A DNA stretch of 64,000 nucleotides from assembly GCF_003932755.1 (NCBI RefSeq), contig NZ_CP024202.1, positions 1,488,001 through 1,552,000 of the forward strand, given 5' to 3'. This document shows positions 37,782 through 47,364 of this stretch, piece after piece. The translations under genes were made by a program, and so were the position numbers. Origin of the DNA: Methylomicrobium sp. wino1 (GTDB taxonomy: Bacteria > Pseudomonadota > Gammaproteobacteria > Methylococcales > Methylomonadaceae). The first letter of the stretch is position 1, and each line of letters opens with the position of its first letter. The notes beneath the pieces were generated by a model. It was not told the origin of the DNA and did no database searches. It saw nothing but the letters and a program-made list of their open reading frames with translations.

Positions 37782-39731
37782 CTATTCGGGTATTGCCGTT
37801 GGCCAGTAAGTTGATTTAACGGAGGTATGATCCGGCAACATTTGATTTAGGTTGCTATGAAATTGCTGCTGTTTCCACTGGACTGTGCCCAGGTTTGACC
37901 ATTCTCCGCTGAGGTTTTTATTCAGTAAGTCATAAACCCAGTAGGACGGGGCTGAATTTGCCTTGATTTTGATAGTGAACAGGGTGTCATCAAGGTTTAG
38001 TTGTAGTCTATGGGACCAATAAGCAGTGATTTTCATGATCAGTTTGTTGAGCCTGGTAACGTCGATATTCGGTGTGACGGCGATATTGGCCCACATTGAG
38101 TGAACACGCCCCCAGTGGGGAGCAAGTATCCGTCCTTCTTGGTTAATGAACGGAAGCCAGACTTCTTCTCCTTTATCGTTATTATAAGTGATCGCGAGTA
38201 CTGAGTCATACCCCTCAAAATGGTCGTGTAAATAAAGGGCGTGAGGTGTTATGCCGATGAATGAATGGGATAGTAATACAATGGAATTGCTGGCTTGAGT
38301 CAGGGCGAGCGTTAAGGGATTGCGGCGTGTGTCGACATTAAGCCGGTATAGTAGTCCGTAGTGAATGGAGCTATTGATTTGTAGTAGGCAAATGATAAAA
38401 AGGGCTTTAGCCAGTGTTTTTAGGTTTTTTCTTGATTGAAGGTCGTTGGTTTCAAAAAAGCGGCCATAAAAGCTGGATAATTTAAATTGGCTTGTGTTTG
38501 GGATCATGCAGTCTTGATTGCATGGTATGCGCTGTCTGTTGTCGGCTATGTTGCGATAGATGGCTTTGGTTAAATGATAAATGCCGGGAATGCGCAATAA
38601 CCAGCCGAATAAGAATGGATAGCGCATTTTGATTAGAATCTGGATATAAGTATTGATTCCTTTATATACCTTTCCTTGTTCGTCAACTGAATAAAGATCG
38701 GTCAGCAAGGTGTTCAATGGTATGGCGGATAGGGCGAGTTGTTTATTCGAAAAAGTTTGAGCGTCTTTAAATTCAATACATTTAAAAATATCGAAATGAT
38801 TGACGGTTAATGCGGTGTGATTGCATAAAGGACAGTCTTTGTCGTAATAAACCAGTAATAAAGGCTGAGTGGGTCTAAGGGCTTTTGCTAAGCAACGCCA
38901 CCATGAAAAAGGAACGAGCAGGCTGTAAAAAATGAGCATGCCAAGGCCAAACGGATAAATGTTTAGCGAAAGCGTGATACCAAGATGTAAGCCAATGCCA
39001 GCAAATAAATAGATGGGGCGTAAATGGCGGTATGAAAAGAAGAATAGAAAGCTAAATTGAAAAATGATAATAGTATAGCCAATCGTTTTTTGTAAGATTT
39101 CCTGGTTGAGCAGCCAGGACATATTGATCGCGGATACATAATATGGCTGTGTGGACGGTAGCCAGGCGCCCAGGCCGTTTCGCCAGTGTTCGGCAAATAA
39201 TTTATGAATCGCCGAATCGAAATAAAGAAAGCCCAGGCAAATAAGAGTGGGTAGGTAATAGCTGAGACTTGAAACAGTGGGTTTTGGATGTTGTGAATAA
39301 TGACGAAAGGGCGTGCTGAGTTTTAGTCTTAATTGATCGAGCGCAAAGGCTTTGTCGGTCGGCATGAAGAGTAAAAAAAATCCTGCGCCGGTCATGAACG
39401 CATCGAATCCGCCGTCAAAGTCACGCTGCATGGGGGTAAACTGTACAAAGACGATCCAAAAAATATAGCTGACAATCAGTGCGTATTGGCAATGGTAGCC
39501 GACGATTATGTATAAAGCAGCAATCGCCCAGAGGCAAAGAAAAAAAGGAATGAGTGGGAATTCGACGTCAATATAAGGAATTGGGTCGAAAATTAGATGA
39601 TTGAAATATAATAAGAAGCAGATTTCTTGAAATAATACAATGCCATAGAGCAGTCGGAATAAGCCGATGCCGGTAGCTGGGGCAGGTTTATTGTGGAGTT
39701 GGTATAACTTGGCGAAAATAAAATGATACAT
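37782..39731 (-). CDS. HTTM-domain membrane protein fused to DUF393 (DCC) thiol domain
   Basis: A 649-aa protein. The first about 290 residues are polytopic and look like an HTTM domain, the fold shared with vitamin K-dependent gamma-carboxylase (MQRDFDGGFDAFMTGAGFFL; LICLGFLYFDSAIHKLF; HWRNGLGAWL). Residues about 295-410 form a DUF393/DCC domain with LLVYYDKDCPLCNHTALTV, containing the CPLC redox motif, and RYPFLFGWLLRIPGIYHL. A further helix and a soluble C-terminal domain (about 430-649) follow. HTTM and DUF393 genes are often neighbours in bacteria; here they are one polypeptide. The substrate is unknown. Confidence 0.78.
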   Translation of the reverse strand: MYHFIFAKLYQLHNKPAPATGIGLFRLLYGIVLFQEICFLLYFNHLIFDPIPYIDVEFPLIPFFLCLWAIAALYIIVGYHCQYALIVSYIFWIVFVQFTPMQRDFDGGFDAFMTGAGFFLLFMPTDKAFALDQLRLKLSTPFRHYSQHPKPTVSSLSYYLPTLICLGFLYFDSAIHKLFAEHWRNGLGAWLPSTQPYYVSAINMSWLLNQEILQKTIGYTIIIFQFSFLFFFSYRHLRPIYLFAGIGLHLGITLSLNIYPFGLGMLIFYSLLVPFSWWRCLAKALRPTQPLLLVYYDKDCPLCNHTALTVNHFDIFKCIEFKDAQTFSNKQLALSAIPLNTLLTDLYSVDEQGKVYKGINTYIQILIKMRYPFLFGWLLRIPGIYHLTKAIYRNIADNRQRIPCNQDCMIPNTSQFKLSSFYGRFFETNDLQSRKNLKTLAKALFIICLLQINSSIHYGLLYRLNVDTRRNPLTLALTQASNSIVLLSHSFIGITPHALYLHDHFEGYDSVLAITYNNDKGEEVWLPFINQEGRILAPHWGRVHSMWANIAVTPNIDVTRLNKLIMKITAYWSHRLQLNLDDTLFTIKIKANSAPSYWVYDLLNKNLSGEWSNLGTVQWKQQQFHSNLNQMLPDHTSVKSTYWPTAIPE

Positions 39732-39790
39732 TTAATAAAGCAGTATGCTGAATAAATGTATAAATTATAGGGTATTTAGGTGGCAATGGG

Positions 39791-39843
39791 TAAAAAAACA
39801 AAGGCCGCCTCTAATACTTATCAGAATTAGCACGGGCGGCCTT
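39791..39843 (-). terminator. Rho-independent terminator of the 43-aa gene
   Basis: On the minus strand AAGGCCGCC pairs with GGCGGCCTT across a 25-base loop and is followed by a TTTGTTTTTTT tract. A second smaller hairpin (AACTAAC/GTTAGTT, 39857-39875) sits at the stop codon. Confidence 0.8.
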
Positions 39844-39874
39844 GTGATCTTTTTTAAACTAACAGAGCGTTAGT

Positions 39875-40006
39875 TTATTTGTCTTCGTCGTTAGGCTCAG
39901 CAAAAACCCATTTTACTAAGAAGTAGCCGGCTGCGATAACGACAATCGCACCGATCATGCCAGCTGGTTCTTTTAACATTTCAGTCAAATCTAAGATCGC
40001 ACCCAT
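39875..40006 (-). CDS. Small single-pass membrane protein, 43 aa
   Basis: The product begins MGAILDLTEMLKEPAG, has one hydrophobic helix (MIGAIVVIAAGYFLVKWVF, about 17-35) and an acidic tail AEPNDEDK. The gene has a canonical promoter (40069-40096), a ribosome site (AGGA 6 bases before the ATG) and a strong terminator, so it is a complete monocistronic unit. Codon choice resembles the highly expressed pmo genes. I do not recognise the family. It lies about 4 kb from pmoB, and its size and single helix would suit an accessory subunit of a membrane complex, but that is speculation. Confidence 0.8.
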   Translation of the reverse strand: MGAILDLTEMLKEPAGMIGAIVVIAAGYFLVKWVFAEPNDEDK

Positions 40007-40068
40007 GAGTGTCCTACCTGTATTTTTATATTTTAGAAAATGCTATAGACATAGCAAATGAGCCATCA

Positions 40069-40096
40069 ATGATACTTTAGACAGAGCTAATGTCAA
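40069..40096 (-). promoter_or_regulatory. Sigma-70 promoter of the 43-aa membrane protein
   Basis: On the minus strand, a perfect -35 TTGACA (40096-40091), a 16-bp spacer and a -10 TATCAT (40074-40069). Spacing and -35 equal those of the proposed pmoC promoter. The leader is about 60 bases and includes a small GCTATGTCTATAGC hairpin. Confidence 0.75.
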
Positions 40097-40216
40097 GATT
40101 TATTGTTGAAATTTTAAAGCGATGTACAGTAAGTAGGAGAATGTAAAACTAGAGTAGCAGTGGGTGTGTGTTATAATCCAAAAGACCTATAAAATTCAAA
40201 GTAAAAAGGTGGGAAG

Positions 40217-40606
40217 ATGAATATAAAAAAGAGAATACATGCAATATGGCCCGCTGTTTTATTGGCTTTTGCAGCGAATGCGGAAGTCTTATTAAAAGAT
40301 CAGTCTGAAATTTTGGGGAAGTGGAATCTCTATGCGGAAGCCGCCAAATTGGAGGGGGAGAAAAAAGACTTGAGTATCGAATGGGATTTTAAAAGTGACG
40401 GGGTATTGAACACTAAGTCGATTGATAACTATGGGCGGACCAAGACGTTTGAAGTGGCATTAAAATATTCTGTCGAAGATGGCATGATTAGAAAGCAATC
40501 GACTCCCGGCCGCGAAAAATACGAATCCTGCAAAGTGATCGAAAAATCAGATTCGGATATGATTTTGAAGTGTACTTATCTTTTTTTCTTTTTAACTAAA
40601 AAATAA
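40217..40606 (+). CDS. Hypothetical secreted protein
   Basis: A 129-aa protein with a likely signal peptide (KKRIHAIWPAVLLAFAANAE). The mature part starts with EILGKWNLYAEAAK, a lipocalin-like GxW pattern, followed by alternating strands (LSIEWDFKSDGVLNT; TFEVALKYSVEDGMI) and one Cys (YESCKVIE). It could be a small beta-sheet protein. It is 23 bp upstream of the next gene and probably co-transcribed. The family was not identified. Confidence 0.6.
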   Translation: MNIKKRIHAIWPAVLLAFAANAEVLLKDQSEILGKWNLYAEAAKLEGEKKDLSIEWDFKSDGVLNTKSIDNYGRTKTFEVALKYSVEDGMIRKQSTPGREKYESCKVIEKSDSDMILKCTYLFFFLTKK

Positions 40607-40629
40607 CAACTAAAACAGGAGGGTGTGCA

Positions 40630-41055
40630 ATGATTGGTGGTATTGTGATGATCCTGGTAGCCGTTTGGGTCTACCAGTCGGCTTCGCGGGCTAAAGTAGA
40701 AAAAATCCTTTTTTGGGTGGTTTTATGCTCCGTCGTTTTTTTAGCGGTTCAATTTACGGCGGTTTATTTCAATGTGTATTTGCTTGAGACTTTTAAAGGC
40801 GGCGAATTCGAAGGCGGCTATGAGCGTGATTTGGCCTCCGTCGGCGATCGTAAAACCAAGGGCGGAATATTTCAAGGGTTTACCGGAACTCTGTTGTCCA
40901 TTGTGTTTGAATTGATGCCGCCACTTCTAGGTGTCTTAGCCGTTGCATTTATAAGAACTAAGTTTATGCTCAAAGAAGCATTGACAGTTTCTAATTTATT
41001 CAGCGGAATGAAAGAGTTATTCGTCTCGATCAAGAATAGCTTCAAGCCGGAATAA
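40630..41055 (+). CDS. Hypothetical membrane protein
   Basis: A 141-aa protein with helices at about 2-17, 25-50 and 80-105. A loop between the second and third (ETFKGGEFEGGYERDLASV) is polar. A good ribosome site AGGAGGG precedes the ATG. A bidirectional terminator follows directly, closing a two-gene unit with the secreted protein upstream. No family was recognised. Confidence 0.6.
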   Translation: MIGGIVMILVAVWVYQSASRAKVEKILFWVVLCSVVFLAVQFTAVYFNVYLLETFKGGEFEGGYERDLASVGDRKTKGGIFQGFTGTLLSIVFELMPPLLGVLAVAFIRTKFMLKEALTVSNLFSGMKELFVSIKNSFKPE

Positions 41056-41073
41056 TATCTCGATTTACCAGAC

Positions 41074-41104
41074 AAAAAAGCCCAAGTCCTGCTTGGGCTT
41101 TTTT
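41074..41104. terminator. Bidirectional rho-independent terminator
   Basis: AAAAAAGCCCAAG and CTTGGGCTTTTTT form a long perfect stem with a short loop. It serves the convergent genes ending at 41055 (+) and 41110 (-). Confidence 0.9.
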
Positions 41105-41109
41105 GTTAA

Positions 41110-41298
41110 TCAGCCAGTAATTTTTGCAACAAGCAATACCAAAAGAGCGACAAAAAGAACAGTAAAAATAATGCCGACAAAGATATAAGTGGATAACTTG
41201 CCGTGTTCGAAATCCCGTTGTCTATTTTTGTTGCTTTGTATGCCGACTGCGGCGGCGAAAACACTTTTTATTACATTGAGTATCGTCGGTTTCGACAT
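41110..41298 (-). CDS. DUF2970 family small membrane protein
   Basis: A 62-aa protein. The segment SVFAAAVGIQSNKNRQRDFE is the DUF2970 signature, followed by one membrane helix (IFVGIIFTVLFVALLVLLVA). The ATG at 41298 is preferred because GGGAG lies 6 bases before it; the ATG at 41304 sits directly on the ribosome site. Function is unknown. Confidence 0.82.
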   Translation of the reverse strand: MSKPTILNVIKSVFAAAVGIQSNKNRQRDFEHGKLSTYIFVGIIFTVLFVALLVLLVAKITG

Positions 41299-41404
41299 AA
41301 CCATCTCCCTAGAAATCCGTTAAGCATAATATGGCGCGACAGCTTGTCAAGCCAAGCTTTATCCGGGTGCTATGCCCCTTATTTAACTTCTAGCATGTAA
41401 GTAC

Positions 41405-44400
41405 ATGAGTAAATTAGAAAACTTTAAAAAAAGACTGTCCCAAAATATCTTGTTTTTAGATGGTGCGATGGGCACGATGATTCAAAGCTACAAATTGGAA
41501 GAAAAAGATTATCGGGGCAAGCGTTTTTCGGACTGGGCTGTCGATCTAAAAGGTAATAATGACCTGTTGTCTTTGACTCAGCCGGATATTATTAAAGCGA
41601 TTCACTGCGCGTATCTCGATGTCGGTTGCGATATTATCGAGACCAATACCTTTAACGCGACGCAAATTGCGATGGCCGATTACCAAATGGAGTCATTGGC
41701 CTATGAGATCAATTTGGAATCAGCGCGCTTGGCCAGGCAAGCCGCGGATGAGTATTCCAATAAAACACCTGATAAGCCGCGCTTCGTAGCCGGTATTTTA
41801 GGGCCTACCAACCGGACCGCGTCAATGTCGCCCGATGTCAACGATCCCGGTTTTCGTAATATCGACTTCGATACTTTGGTCGATGCTTATACCGAAGCGA
41901 CGCGCGGCTTAATTGACGGCGGTGCCGATATTATTTTGATCGAAACGGTATTCGATACGCTCAATGCCAAGGCGGCAATTTTCGCGGTCGATCAATATTT
42001 CGAGGCACTCGGCCATAAATTGCCGGTCATGATTTCCGGTACGATTACCGATGCTTCGGGAAGAACATTGTCGGGCCAAACCGTCGCGGCGTTTTGGAAC
42101 TCGCTCAGTCATATCGAGCCGATTTCGTTCGGCTTCAACTGTGCTTTAGGCGCTAAAGAGCTCAGGCAACATATCGAAGAATTGTCCTCGATCGCCGATA
42201 CGCATGTGTCGGCTCATCCGAATGCCGGTTTGCCGAACGAGTTCGGCGAATACGACGAGTCTCCGGAAGACATGGCCTTGGAGTTGGCCGATTGGGCCGC
42301 GAACGGTTATTTGAATATCATCGGAGGTTGCTGCGGTACGTCGCCCGAACATATCAAAGCGATTGTCGAGGCGGTCAAGCAATACCCGCCGAGAGTCGTT
42401 CCCGTTATTGAAAAGCAATGCCGCTTGGCCGGCCTGGAGCCGATGAATATCGGGCCGGATTCGTTGTTCGTCAATGTCGGCGAACGAACCAACGTGACCG
42501 GTTCGGCTAAATTCAAGCGTTTAGTTGTCGAAGGCGATTTTGAAACCGCATTGGAAATCGCCAAGGATCAGGTCGAAAACGGCGCGCAAATCATCGACAT
42601 CAATATGGACGAAGGTATGTTGGAGTCGAAAGAAGCGATGGTGCGCTTTCTCAGCCTGATCGCGGCCGAACCGGATATTGCCAAGGTGCCGATCATGCTC
42701 GATTCGTCGAAATGGGATATTCTCGAAGCCGGATTGAAGTGCATTCAAGGCAAGGGCGTCGTTAATTCGATCTCGCTGAAGGAAGGCGAGGAGGCCTTTA
42801 TACTGCATGCCAAATTGATTCGTCGCTATGGTGGGGCCGCAATCGTGATGGCTTTCGATGAGCAAGGCCAAGCCGATACTCGTGATAGAAAGGTCGAAAT
42901 CTGCAGGCGGGCCTATCGCATCTTGACCGAGCAATTGAATTTTCCAGCCGAGGATATTATTTTCGATCCGAACATCTTCGCGATCGCAACCGGTATCGAT
43001 GAACATAATAACTACGGCATGGATTTCATCGAAGCGACTCGCGAGATAAAGCGAACGCTACCTCATGCCTTGGTTTCGGGGGGCGTGTCGAACGTGTCCT
43101 TTTCATTCAGAGGCAACAACCCGGTTCGCGAGGCGATTCATGCGGTGTTTCTGTATCATGCCATCAAGGCCGGCATGGACATGGGTATCGTTAATGCAGG
43201 ACAATTAGCAATTTACGAAGACATTCCGTTGGAATTGCGCGATGCGGTCGAGGATGTCGTGCTCAATCGTAATGACCATACGACCGAACGGTTGCTGGAG
43301 TTGGCCGAAAAATATCGCGGTGACGGCAGTACGGCAGCCAAACCGGAAGAACTGGAGTGGCGAAGTTGGCCGGTTACTAAAAGACTCGAGCATGCCCTGG
43401 TTAAAGGCATCGCCGATTTCATCGACGAAGATACCGAACAGGCACGGCAGGAAGCCGAAAAGCCGTTGCATGTGATCGAAGGCGCTTTGATGGACGGCAT
43501 GAATGTGGTCGGCGATTTGTTCGGGGCCGGCAAAATGTTCTTGCCGCAAGTGGTCAAGTCGGCGCGGGTCATGAAAAAAGCGGTCGCGTATTTGATGCCG
43601 TTCATGGAAGCCGAGCAAGACGGCGAAATGCAGACCAACGGCAAAATACTGATGGCCACCGTCAAAGGCGACGTGCACGATATCGGCAAGAACATTGTCG
43701 GAGTGGTGCTGCAATGCAATAACTTCCAGGTCATCGACTTGGGGGTGATGGTGCCGGCCGAGAAAATATTGCAGACCGCGCGTGATGAACAAGTCGATAT
43801 CATCGGTCTTAGCGGATTGATTACGCCGTCTCTCGATGAAATGGTGCATATGGCCAAGGAAATGGAGCGTCAAGGCTTCGATATTCCGTTGATGATTGGC
43901 GGCGCAACGACCTCAAGAGCCCATACCGCGGTCAAGATCGAGCCGAATTATCATGGCCCTGTCGTTTATGTCTCGGATGCTTCCAGAAGCGTCGGTGTTG
44001 CCAGTCATTTGGTCAGCGACGATTCCAAGAGCGCATTTACCCAAAAAATTAAGGAAGAATACAAGGAGGTTCGGGAAAGGCATCAGGGACGTAAAGCCAA
44101 GACCAAGCAGCACAGCATCGAGCAGGCTAGGCGCAATAAATTCAATTGGACCGATTTCGAGCCGGTCAAACCCACATTTTTAGGGACCAAAGTCATCGAT
44201 CGCTTTCCTCTCGATACCTTGGTTTGGTATATCGATTGGACGCCATTTTTCCAGACATGGGAATTGTCGGGCCGATATCCCGATATCTTCGAGGACCGCG
44301 TTGTCGGCGTCGAAGCGCGAAAGTTATTTGAAGATGCGCAGGCCATGTTGAAAAAAATTATCAACGAAGAATGGTTGCAAGCTCGGGCCGTCATCGGATT

Positions 44401-45076
44401 TTATCCGGCCAACAGCGACGGCGATGACATCATTTTATATAAAGAAGAGTCACGCATGGAAAAGCGGGAAATTCTGCATCATTTACGACAGCAAAATGTC
44501 AAGGCGCCGGGGCGGCCTAATTATTGTTTGTCCGATTTTATCGCGCCGATTGAAAGCGGCAAGACCGATTATCTGGGCGGCTTTGCGGTAACGACCGGCA
44601 TCGGTATTGAGACGAAGCTGGAAGAGTTCGAAAAAGACCATGACGATTATAGTTCGATCATGCTTAAAGCGTTGGCCGACCGATTGGCCGAAGCCTTCGC
44701 CGAATATCTGCATGAAGCGGTCAGGAAGGATTTTTGGGGCTATGCGAAAAACGAACAATACCGTAACGAGGAGCTGATTGCAGAATCCTATCAAGGCATA
44801 AGGCCGGCTCCGGGTTATCCGGCTTGCCCGGATCATACCGAAAAGAGCAAGCTATTTGAATTGCTCAATGTCACTGCGGCGACCGGCATCGAGCTGACCG
44901 AAAGCTATGCGATGTATCCGGCTTCGGCGGTTAGCGGCTGGTATTTTTCGCATCCGGAAGCACAGTATTTCAATGTCGGTAAGATCGATCACGATCAACT
45001 TGAAGACTATGCGCGCCGAAAAGGCATCGCTAAGGAAGTGGCTGAACGGTGGTTGTCCGCACATTTACATCACTGA
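41405..45076 (+). CDS. metH: Cobalamin-dependent methionine synthase
   Basis: A full-length 1223-aa enzyme that transfers a methyl group from methyl-tetrahydrofolate to homocysteine by way of cobalamin. Domains in order: homocysteine/zinc ([13 protein letters not shown]; zinc cysteines in FNCALG and GGCCGTS), pterin binding ([25 protein letters not shown]), B12 domain with the His ligand loop [16 protein letters not shown], and the activation domain ([20 protein letters not shown]). Length and order match E. coli MetH. No cobalamin or SAM riboswitch pattern was seen in the 100-bp upstream gap. Confidence 0.98.
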   Translation: MSKLENFKKRLSQNILFLDGAMGTMIQSYKLEEKDYRGKRFSDWAVDLKGNNDLLSLTQPDIIKAIHCAYLDVGCDIIETNTFNATQIAMADYQMESLAYEINLESARLARQAADEYSNKTPDKPRFVAGILGPTNRTASMSPDVNDPGFRNIDFDTLVDAYTEATRGLIDGGADIILIETVFDTLNAKAAIFAVDQYFEALGHKLPVMISGTITDASGRTLSGQTVAAFWNSLSHIEPISFGFNCALGAKELRQHIEELSSIADTHVSAHPNAGLPNEFGEYDESPEDMALELADWAANGYLNIIGGCCGTSPEHIKAIVEAVKQYPPRVVPVIEKQCRLAGLEPMNIGPDSLFVNVGERTNVTGSAKFKRLVVEGDFETALEIAKDQVENGAQIIDINMDEGMLESKEAMVRFLSLIAAEPDIAKVPIMLDSSKWDILEAGLKCIQGKGVVNSISLKEGEEAFILHAKLIRRYGGAAIVMAFDEQGQADTRDRKVEICRRAYRILTEQLNFPAEDIIFDPNIFAIATGIDEHNNYGMDFIEATREIKRTLPHALVSGGVSNVSFSFRGNNPVREAIHAVFLYHAIKAGMDMGIVNAGQLAIYEDIPLELRDAVEDVVLNRNDHTTERLLELAEKYRGDGSTAAKPEELEWRSWPVTKRLEHALVKGIADFIDEDTEQARQEAEKPLHVIEGALMDGMNVVGDLFGAGKMFLPQVVKSARVMKKAVAYLMPFMEAEQDGEMQTNGKILMATVKGDVHDIGKNIVGVVLQCNNFQVIDLGVMVPAEKILQTARDEQVDIIGLSGLITPSLDEMVHMAKEMERQGFDIPLMIGGATTSRAHTAVKIEPNYHGPVVYVSDASRSVGVASHLVSDDSKSAFTQKIKEEYKEVRERHQGRKAKTKQHSIEQARRNKFNWTDFEPVKPTFLGTKVIDRFPLDTLVWYIDWTPFFQTWELSGRYPDIFEDRVVGVEARKLFEDAQAMLKKIINEEWLQARAVIGFYPANSDGDDIILYKEESRMEKREILHHLRQQNVKAPGRPNYCLSDFIAPIESGKTDYLGGFAVTTGIGIETKLEEFEKDHDDYSSIMLKALADRLAEAFAEYLHEAVRKDFWGYAKNEQYRNEELIAESYQGIRPAPGYPACPDHTEKSKLFELLNVTAATGIELTESYAMYPASAVSGWYFSHPEAQYFNVGKIDHDQLEDYARRKGIAKEVAERWLSAHLHH

Positions 45077-45086
45077 GGATTTTTCT

Positions 45087-45584
45087 ATGATTGAACGCGC
45101 GATCGAGCGCATCATGTATGCGAGTCGCTGGATTTTGGCGCCGGTGTATTTAGGAATGAGCGTTGCCTTGTTGGCAATATCGGTAAAATTTTTTCAGGAG
45201 ATCATTCATTTTGTCCCTCATATTCTTGAGATTGATGAAGCGAATTTGACCTTGAAGTTATTGACCTTGATCGATCTGACGTTGGTCGGCAGTCTAGTCA
45301 TCATCGTGATGTTCAGTGGTTACGAAAATTTCGTTTCGCAAATGGATATCGGTTTGTCTACCGAAAAGCTAGATTGGCTTGGAACGCATGATTACGGTTC
45401 TCTAAAAATCAAGCTGGCTTCGTCGATTGTCGCGATCTCGTCGATTCATTTATTGAAGGTCTTCATGAACATACAGGCGACCGACAACGACAAGATTCTA
45501 TGGTACGTCGCTGTGCATTTAACTCTAGTAATTTCTGCGCTGTTGATGGGCTTTCTCGATAAAATCAGCAAGCATCATGATTAA
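45087..45584 (+). CDS. UPF0114 / YqhA-family membrane protein
   Basis: A 165-aa protein with four helices; [21 protein letters not shown] at the N-terminus and [12 protein letters not shown] near the C-terminus are family hallmarks. The ATG at 45087 follows GAGGA with proper spacing and lies 10 bp after the metH stop. The frame is open further upstream inside metH but without support. Function is unknown. Confidence 0.9.
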   Translation: MIERAIERIMYASRWILAPVYLGMSVALLAISVKFFQEIIHFVPHILEIDEANLTLKLLTLIDLTLVGSLVIIVMFSGYENFVSQMDIGLSTEKLDWLGTHDYGSLKIKLASSIVAISSIHLLKVFMNIQATDNDKILWYVAVHLTLVISALLMGFLDKISKHHD

Positions 45585-45831
45585 ATTGAAGCTGTTCGGC
45601 ACGCAAGGCTGTCATTTGTGCGAGCAAGCGGAGGAAATGTTGGATAGTTATCCGGCTGATAATAACGATATCGAGATCGAGTCGATCGATATAGCTGAGC
45701 AAGCGCAATGGCAGGAACGTTACGCGATACGCATTCCGGTATTGTTGCACGAGGCGTCGGGCTCAGAGCTTTGTTGGCCGTTCGATCGACTCGATGTGGA
45801 GAAGCTTGTCGCAATTCTTTGCAGAAAGTAG
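45577..45831 (+). CDS. Glutaredoxin-family protein
   Basis: An 84-aa thioredoxin-fold protein (DUF836 type). The redox motif is [15 protein letters not shown] with Cys12 and Cys15, and the cis-Pro follows in [12 protein letters not shown]. It starts 8 bases inside the end of the YqhA-like gene, so the two are translationally coupled. The target is unknown. Confidence 0.85.
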   Translation: MIKLKLFGTQGCHLCEQAEEMLDSYPADNNDIEIESIDIAEQAQWQERYAIRIPVLLHEASGSELCWPFDRLDVEKLVAILCRK

Positions 45832-45869
45832 ATGATGGTGAGCGGTGAGCCGTGTATTGCTTGATCCAA

Positions 45870-46010
45870 TACGCGGGGCGGGTTATTTAACCCGACCCGA
45901 ACATTTTGATCTGCTTTGACCTCGGTTGAAACGTTGAGGACGGGGTTACAAACCCGGTCCAGCCAAGAAATATTTTCGTGATTTTCGTGGAAAAAAAATG
46001 CTTTTTATAA
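45870..46010. repeat. Degenerate repeats
   Basis: GCGGGTTATTTAACCCGACC and AAACGTTGAGGACGGGGTTA recur from 21350-21440. AATATTTTCGTGATTTTCGT and ATGCTTTTTATA form, on the minus strand, one end of the insert seen at 55842-56011. A family-2 element follows directly. Confidence 0.6.
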
Positions 46011-46015
46011 GCTAA

Positions 46016-46149
46016 GGATTTCGCGAAAAATAACTTCCTGGAGTTATGAGCTTTGTCGAGGGTTCGGTAACTCGCCTGCCCTGCCGCCGTCACCTGTCAA
46101 TCGAGCAGCCGGACCCTCCAAAAATAGGAAAGTTATTTATGACCAAACC
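46016..46149 (+). repeat. Family-2 MITE-like element, copy b
   Basis: The left end GGATTTCGCGAAAAATAACT pairs imperfectly with the right end AAGTTATTTATGACCAAACC, and the inner parts GAGGGTTCGG and CCGGACCCTC also pair. It lacks most of the central core present in the 25113 copy. Confidence 0.8.
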
Positions 46150-46198
46150 GGGGGCGTCGATTGACTCCCGATTTGGCCGGTCGAACCGAGCAGGCTTG

Positions 46199-46606
46199 TT
46201 ATTTTTTCTCGGGTTGTTTCGGTTGCGCGAGTTCGAAAATAATCAATTCGGCGGTGCCTTTGCCGACATTTTCGACCGACATGACATTGCCGGACTCCCA
46301 GAAAACGTCGCCGGTCGAATAAATTCCCGTTTTATCGCCTTCGATGACTTTTAACTTGCCTTTGATAACATAGCGAGGGCCAGGGCCGTCATGGGTGTGG
46401 TCCGGTGTTTTGAAGCCTGCCGGTATGGTGACTTTGATAGTCTTGGCATTGACGTTCTTCGACGGTAATTCGATCTGTTGTTCTAATAACATTTTTCTGT
46501 CGAATTTGCCTTGAGTTTGTGCGGTCGCCGTTGAAATTCCAAGCGTTAGCATGGCTAGCGGTAACCCGAATAGGCCTACGTATTTTAAATAACAATTAGT
46601 GGTCAT
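46199..46606 (-). CDS. Secreted cupin-domain protein
   Basis: A 135-aa protein with a signal peptide ending near TATAQ (about 30). The single cupin domain has metal-binding residues in GFKTPDHTHDGPGPRYVIKG and a second conserved block GDVFWESGNVMSVENVG. A GGGAG ribosome site precedes the ATG. Cupins of this type are often periplasmic; the ligand is unknown. Confidence 0.82.
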   Translation of the reverse strand: MTTNCYLKYVGLFGLPLAMLTLGISTATAQTQGKFDRKMLLEQQIELPSKNVNAKTIKVTIPAGFKTPDHTHDGPGPRYVIKGKLKVIEGDKTGIYSTGDVFWESGNVMSVENVGKGTAELIIFELAQPKQPEKK

Positions 46607-46800
46607 CTTGCTTTCTCCCGTTTAAATTTATTGTGAGACTATCTGATCGTTAGCTGGTGATTTTGTTGCATTTACCCAGCTTTAATATTTATGGGTATAA
46701 GGTATTGAAAAATTATTTATTATATTCAATGTCATAGTCCATAGTTAGCGCATTTGTTAAGGCTGGGTCAAATGTTGTTATTTCAATTTAAGAAAAGAAA

Positions 46801-47340
46801 TTACCAAATCAAATCGTCCGGTATTTGATAATCGGCATAGGGGTCGTCAGCCTCGGGTTGTTTAGGGGGCTCGTTGATTAAAACGATCACACCGGGTAAG
46901 CGTTGTTCGATTTTTTGGGCAATTTCGAGCGGTACGATTTGGTATTTTTTTTCGCAAATGACGATTGCCGCGCGGCCATTGACGATTTGATTTCGTACGA
47001 ACTCCGAAACATATACCGACTTGACTTTGCCGTTATCGTTGAAGTTGTATTTTACGCCGTCATCGCTTTGCGCAAACTTATGTTGCTCGACCAATTGTTT
47101 GATCTGTGCTGCCAGTTGTTTACGTTCCGTTTCCTCTTTTTTTAGTTGGTTGAGCAGACGGTCTTTTTCTTGTTGTTCCGTTTTGGCTTTTTGTATCTCC
47201 AGGCGGGTTTGCTCCGTAGCGACATGGGCATTCTTTCTGGGTTGTTTACGTTTTTCGGCCCGGATTTGTTTAGCCCTGTTGTCGCTGGCAAGTCCTGACT
47301 TAAGTAGTTGTTCCTGAAGGCTTAATTTTTTTTGACTCAT
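46801..47340 (-). CDS. DUF2058 family protein (YaiL-like)
   Basis: A 179-aa protein with the family start SLQEQLLKSGLASDNRAKQI, a long charged helical stretch (about 25-85) and a small C-terminal domain (DGVKYNFNDNGKVKSVYVSE; AIVICEKKYQIVPLEIA). YaiL is a nucleoprotein-like polypeptide of uncertain role. It starts 25 bp after the antiporter gene in the same direction. Confidence 0.85.
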   Translation of the reverse strand: MSQKKLSLQEQLLKSGLASDNRAKQIRAEKRKQPRKNAHVATEQTRLEIQKAKTEQQEKDRLLNQLKKEETERKQLAAQIKQLVEQHKFAQSDDGVKYNFNDNGKVKSVYVSEFVRNQIVNGRAAIVICEKKYQIVPLEIAQKIEQRLPGVIVLINEPPKQPEADDPYADYQIPDDLIW

Positions 47341-47364
47341 GGTTTTATCGTGACGGCAATAAGT

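Noticed and set aside
41305-41404. Cobalamin or SAM riboswitch before metH
   Set aside because: The gap is only 100 bp and shows no B12-box or SAM aptamer pattern.
43205-43873. Two reverse-strand frames over 210 codons inside metH
   Set aside because: They are antisense shadows of a strongly conserved gene with high GC at third positions.
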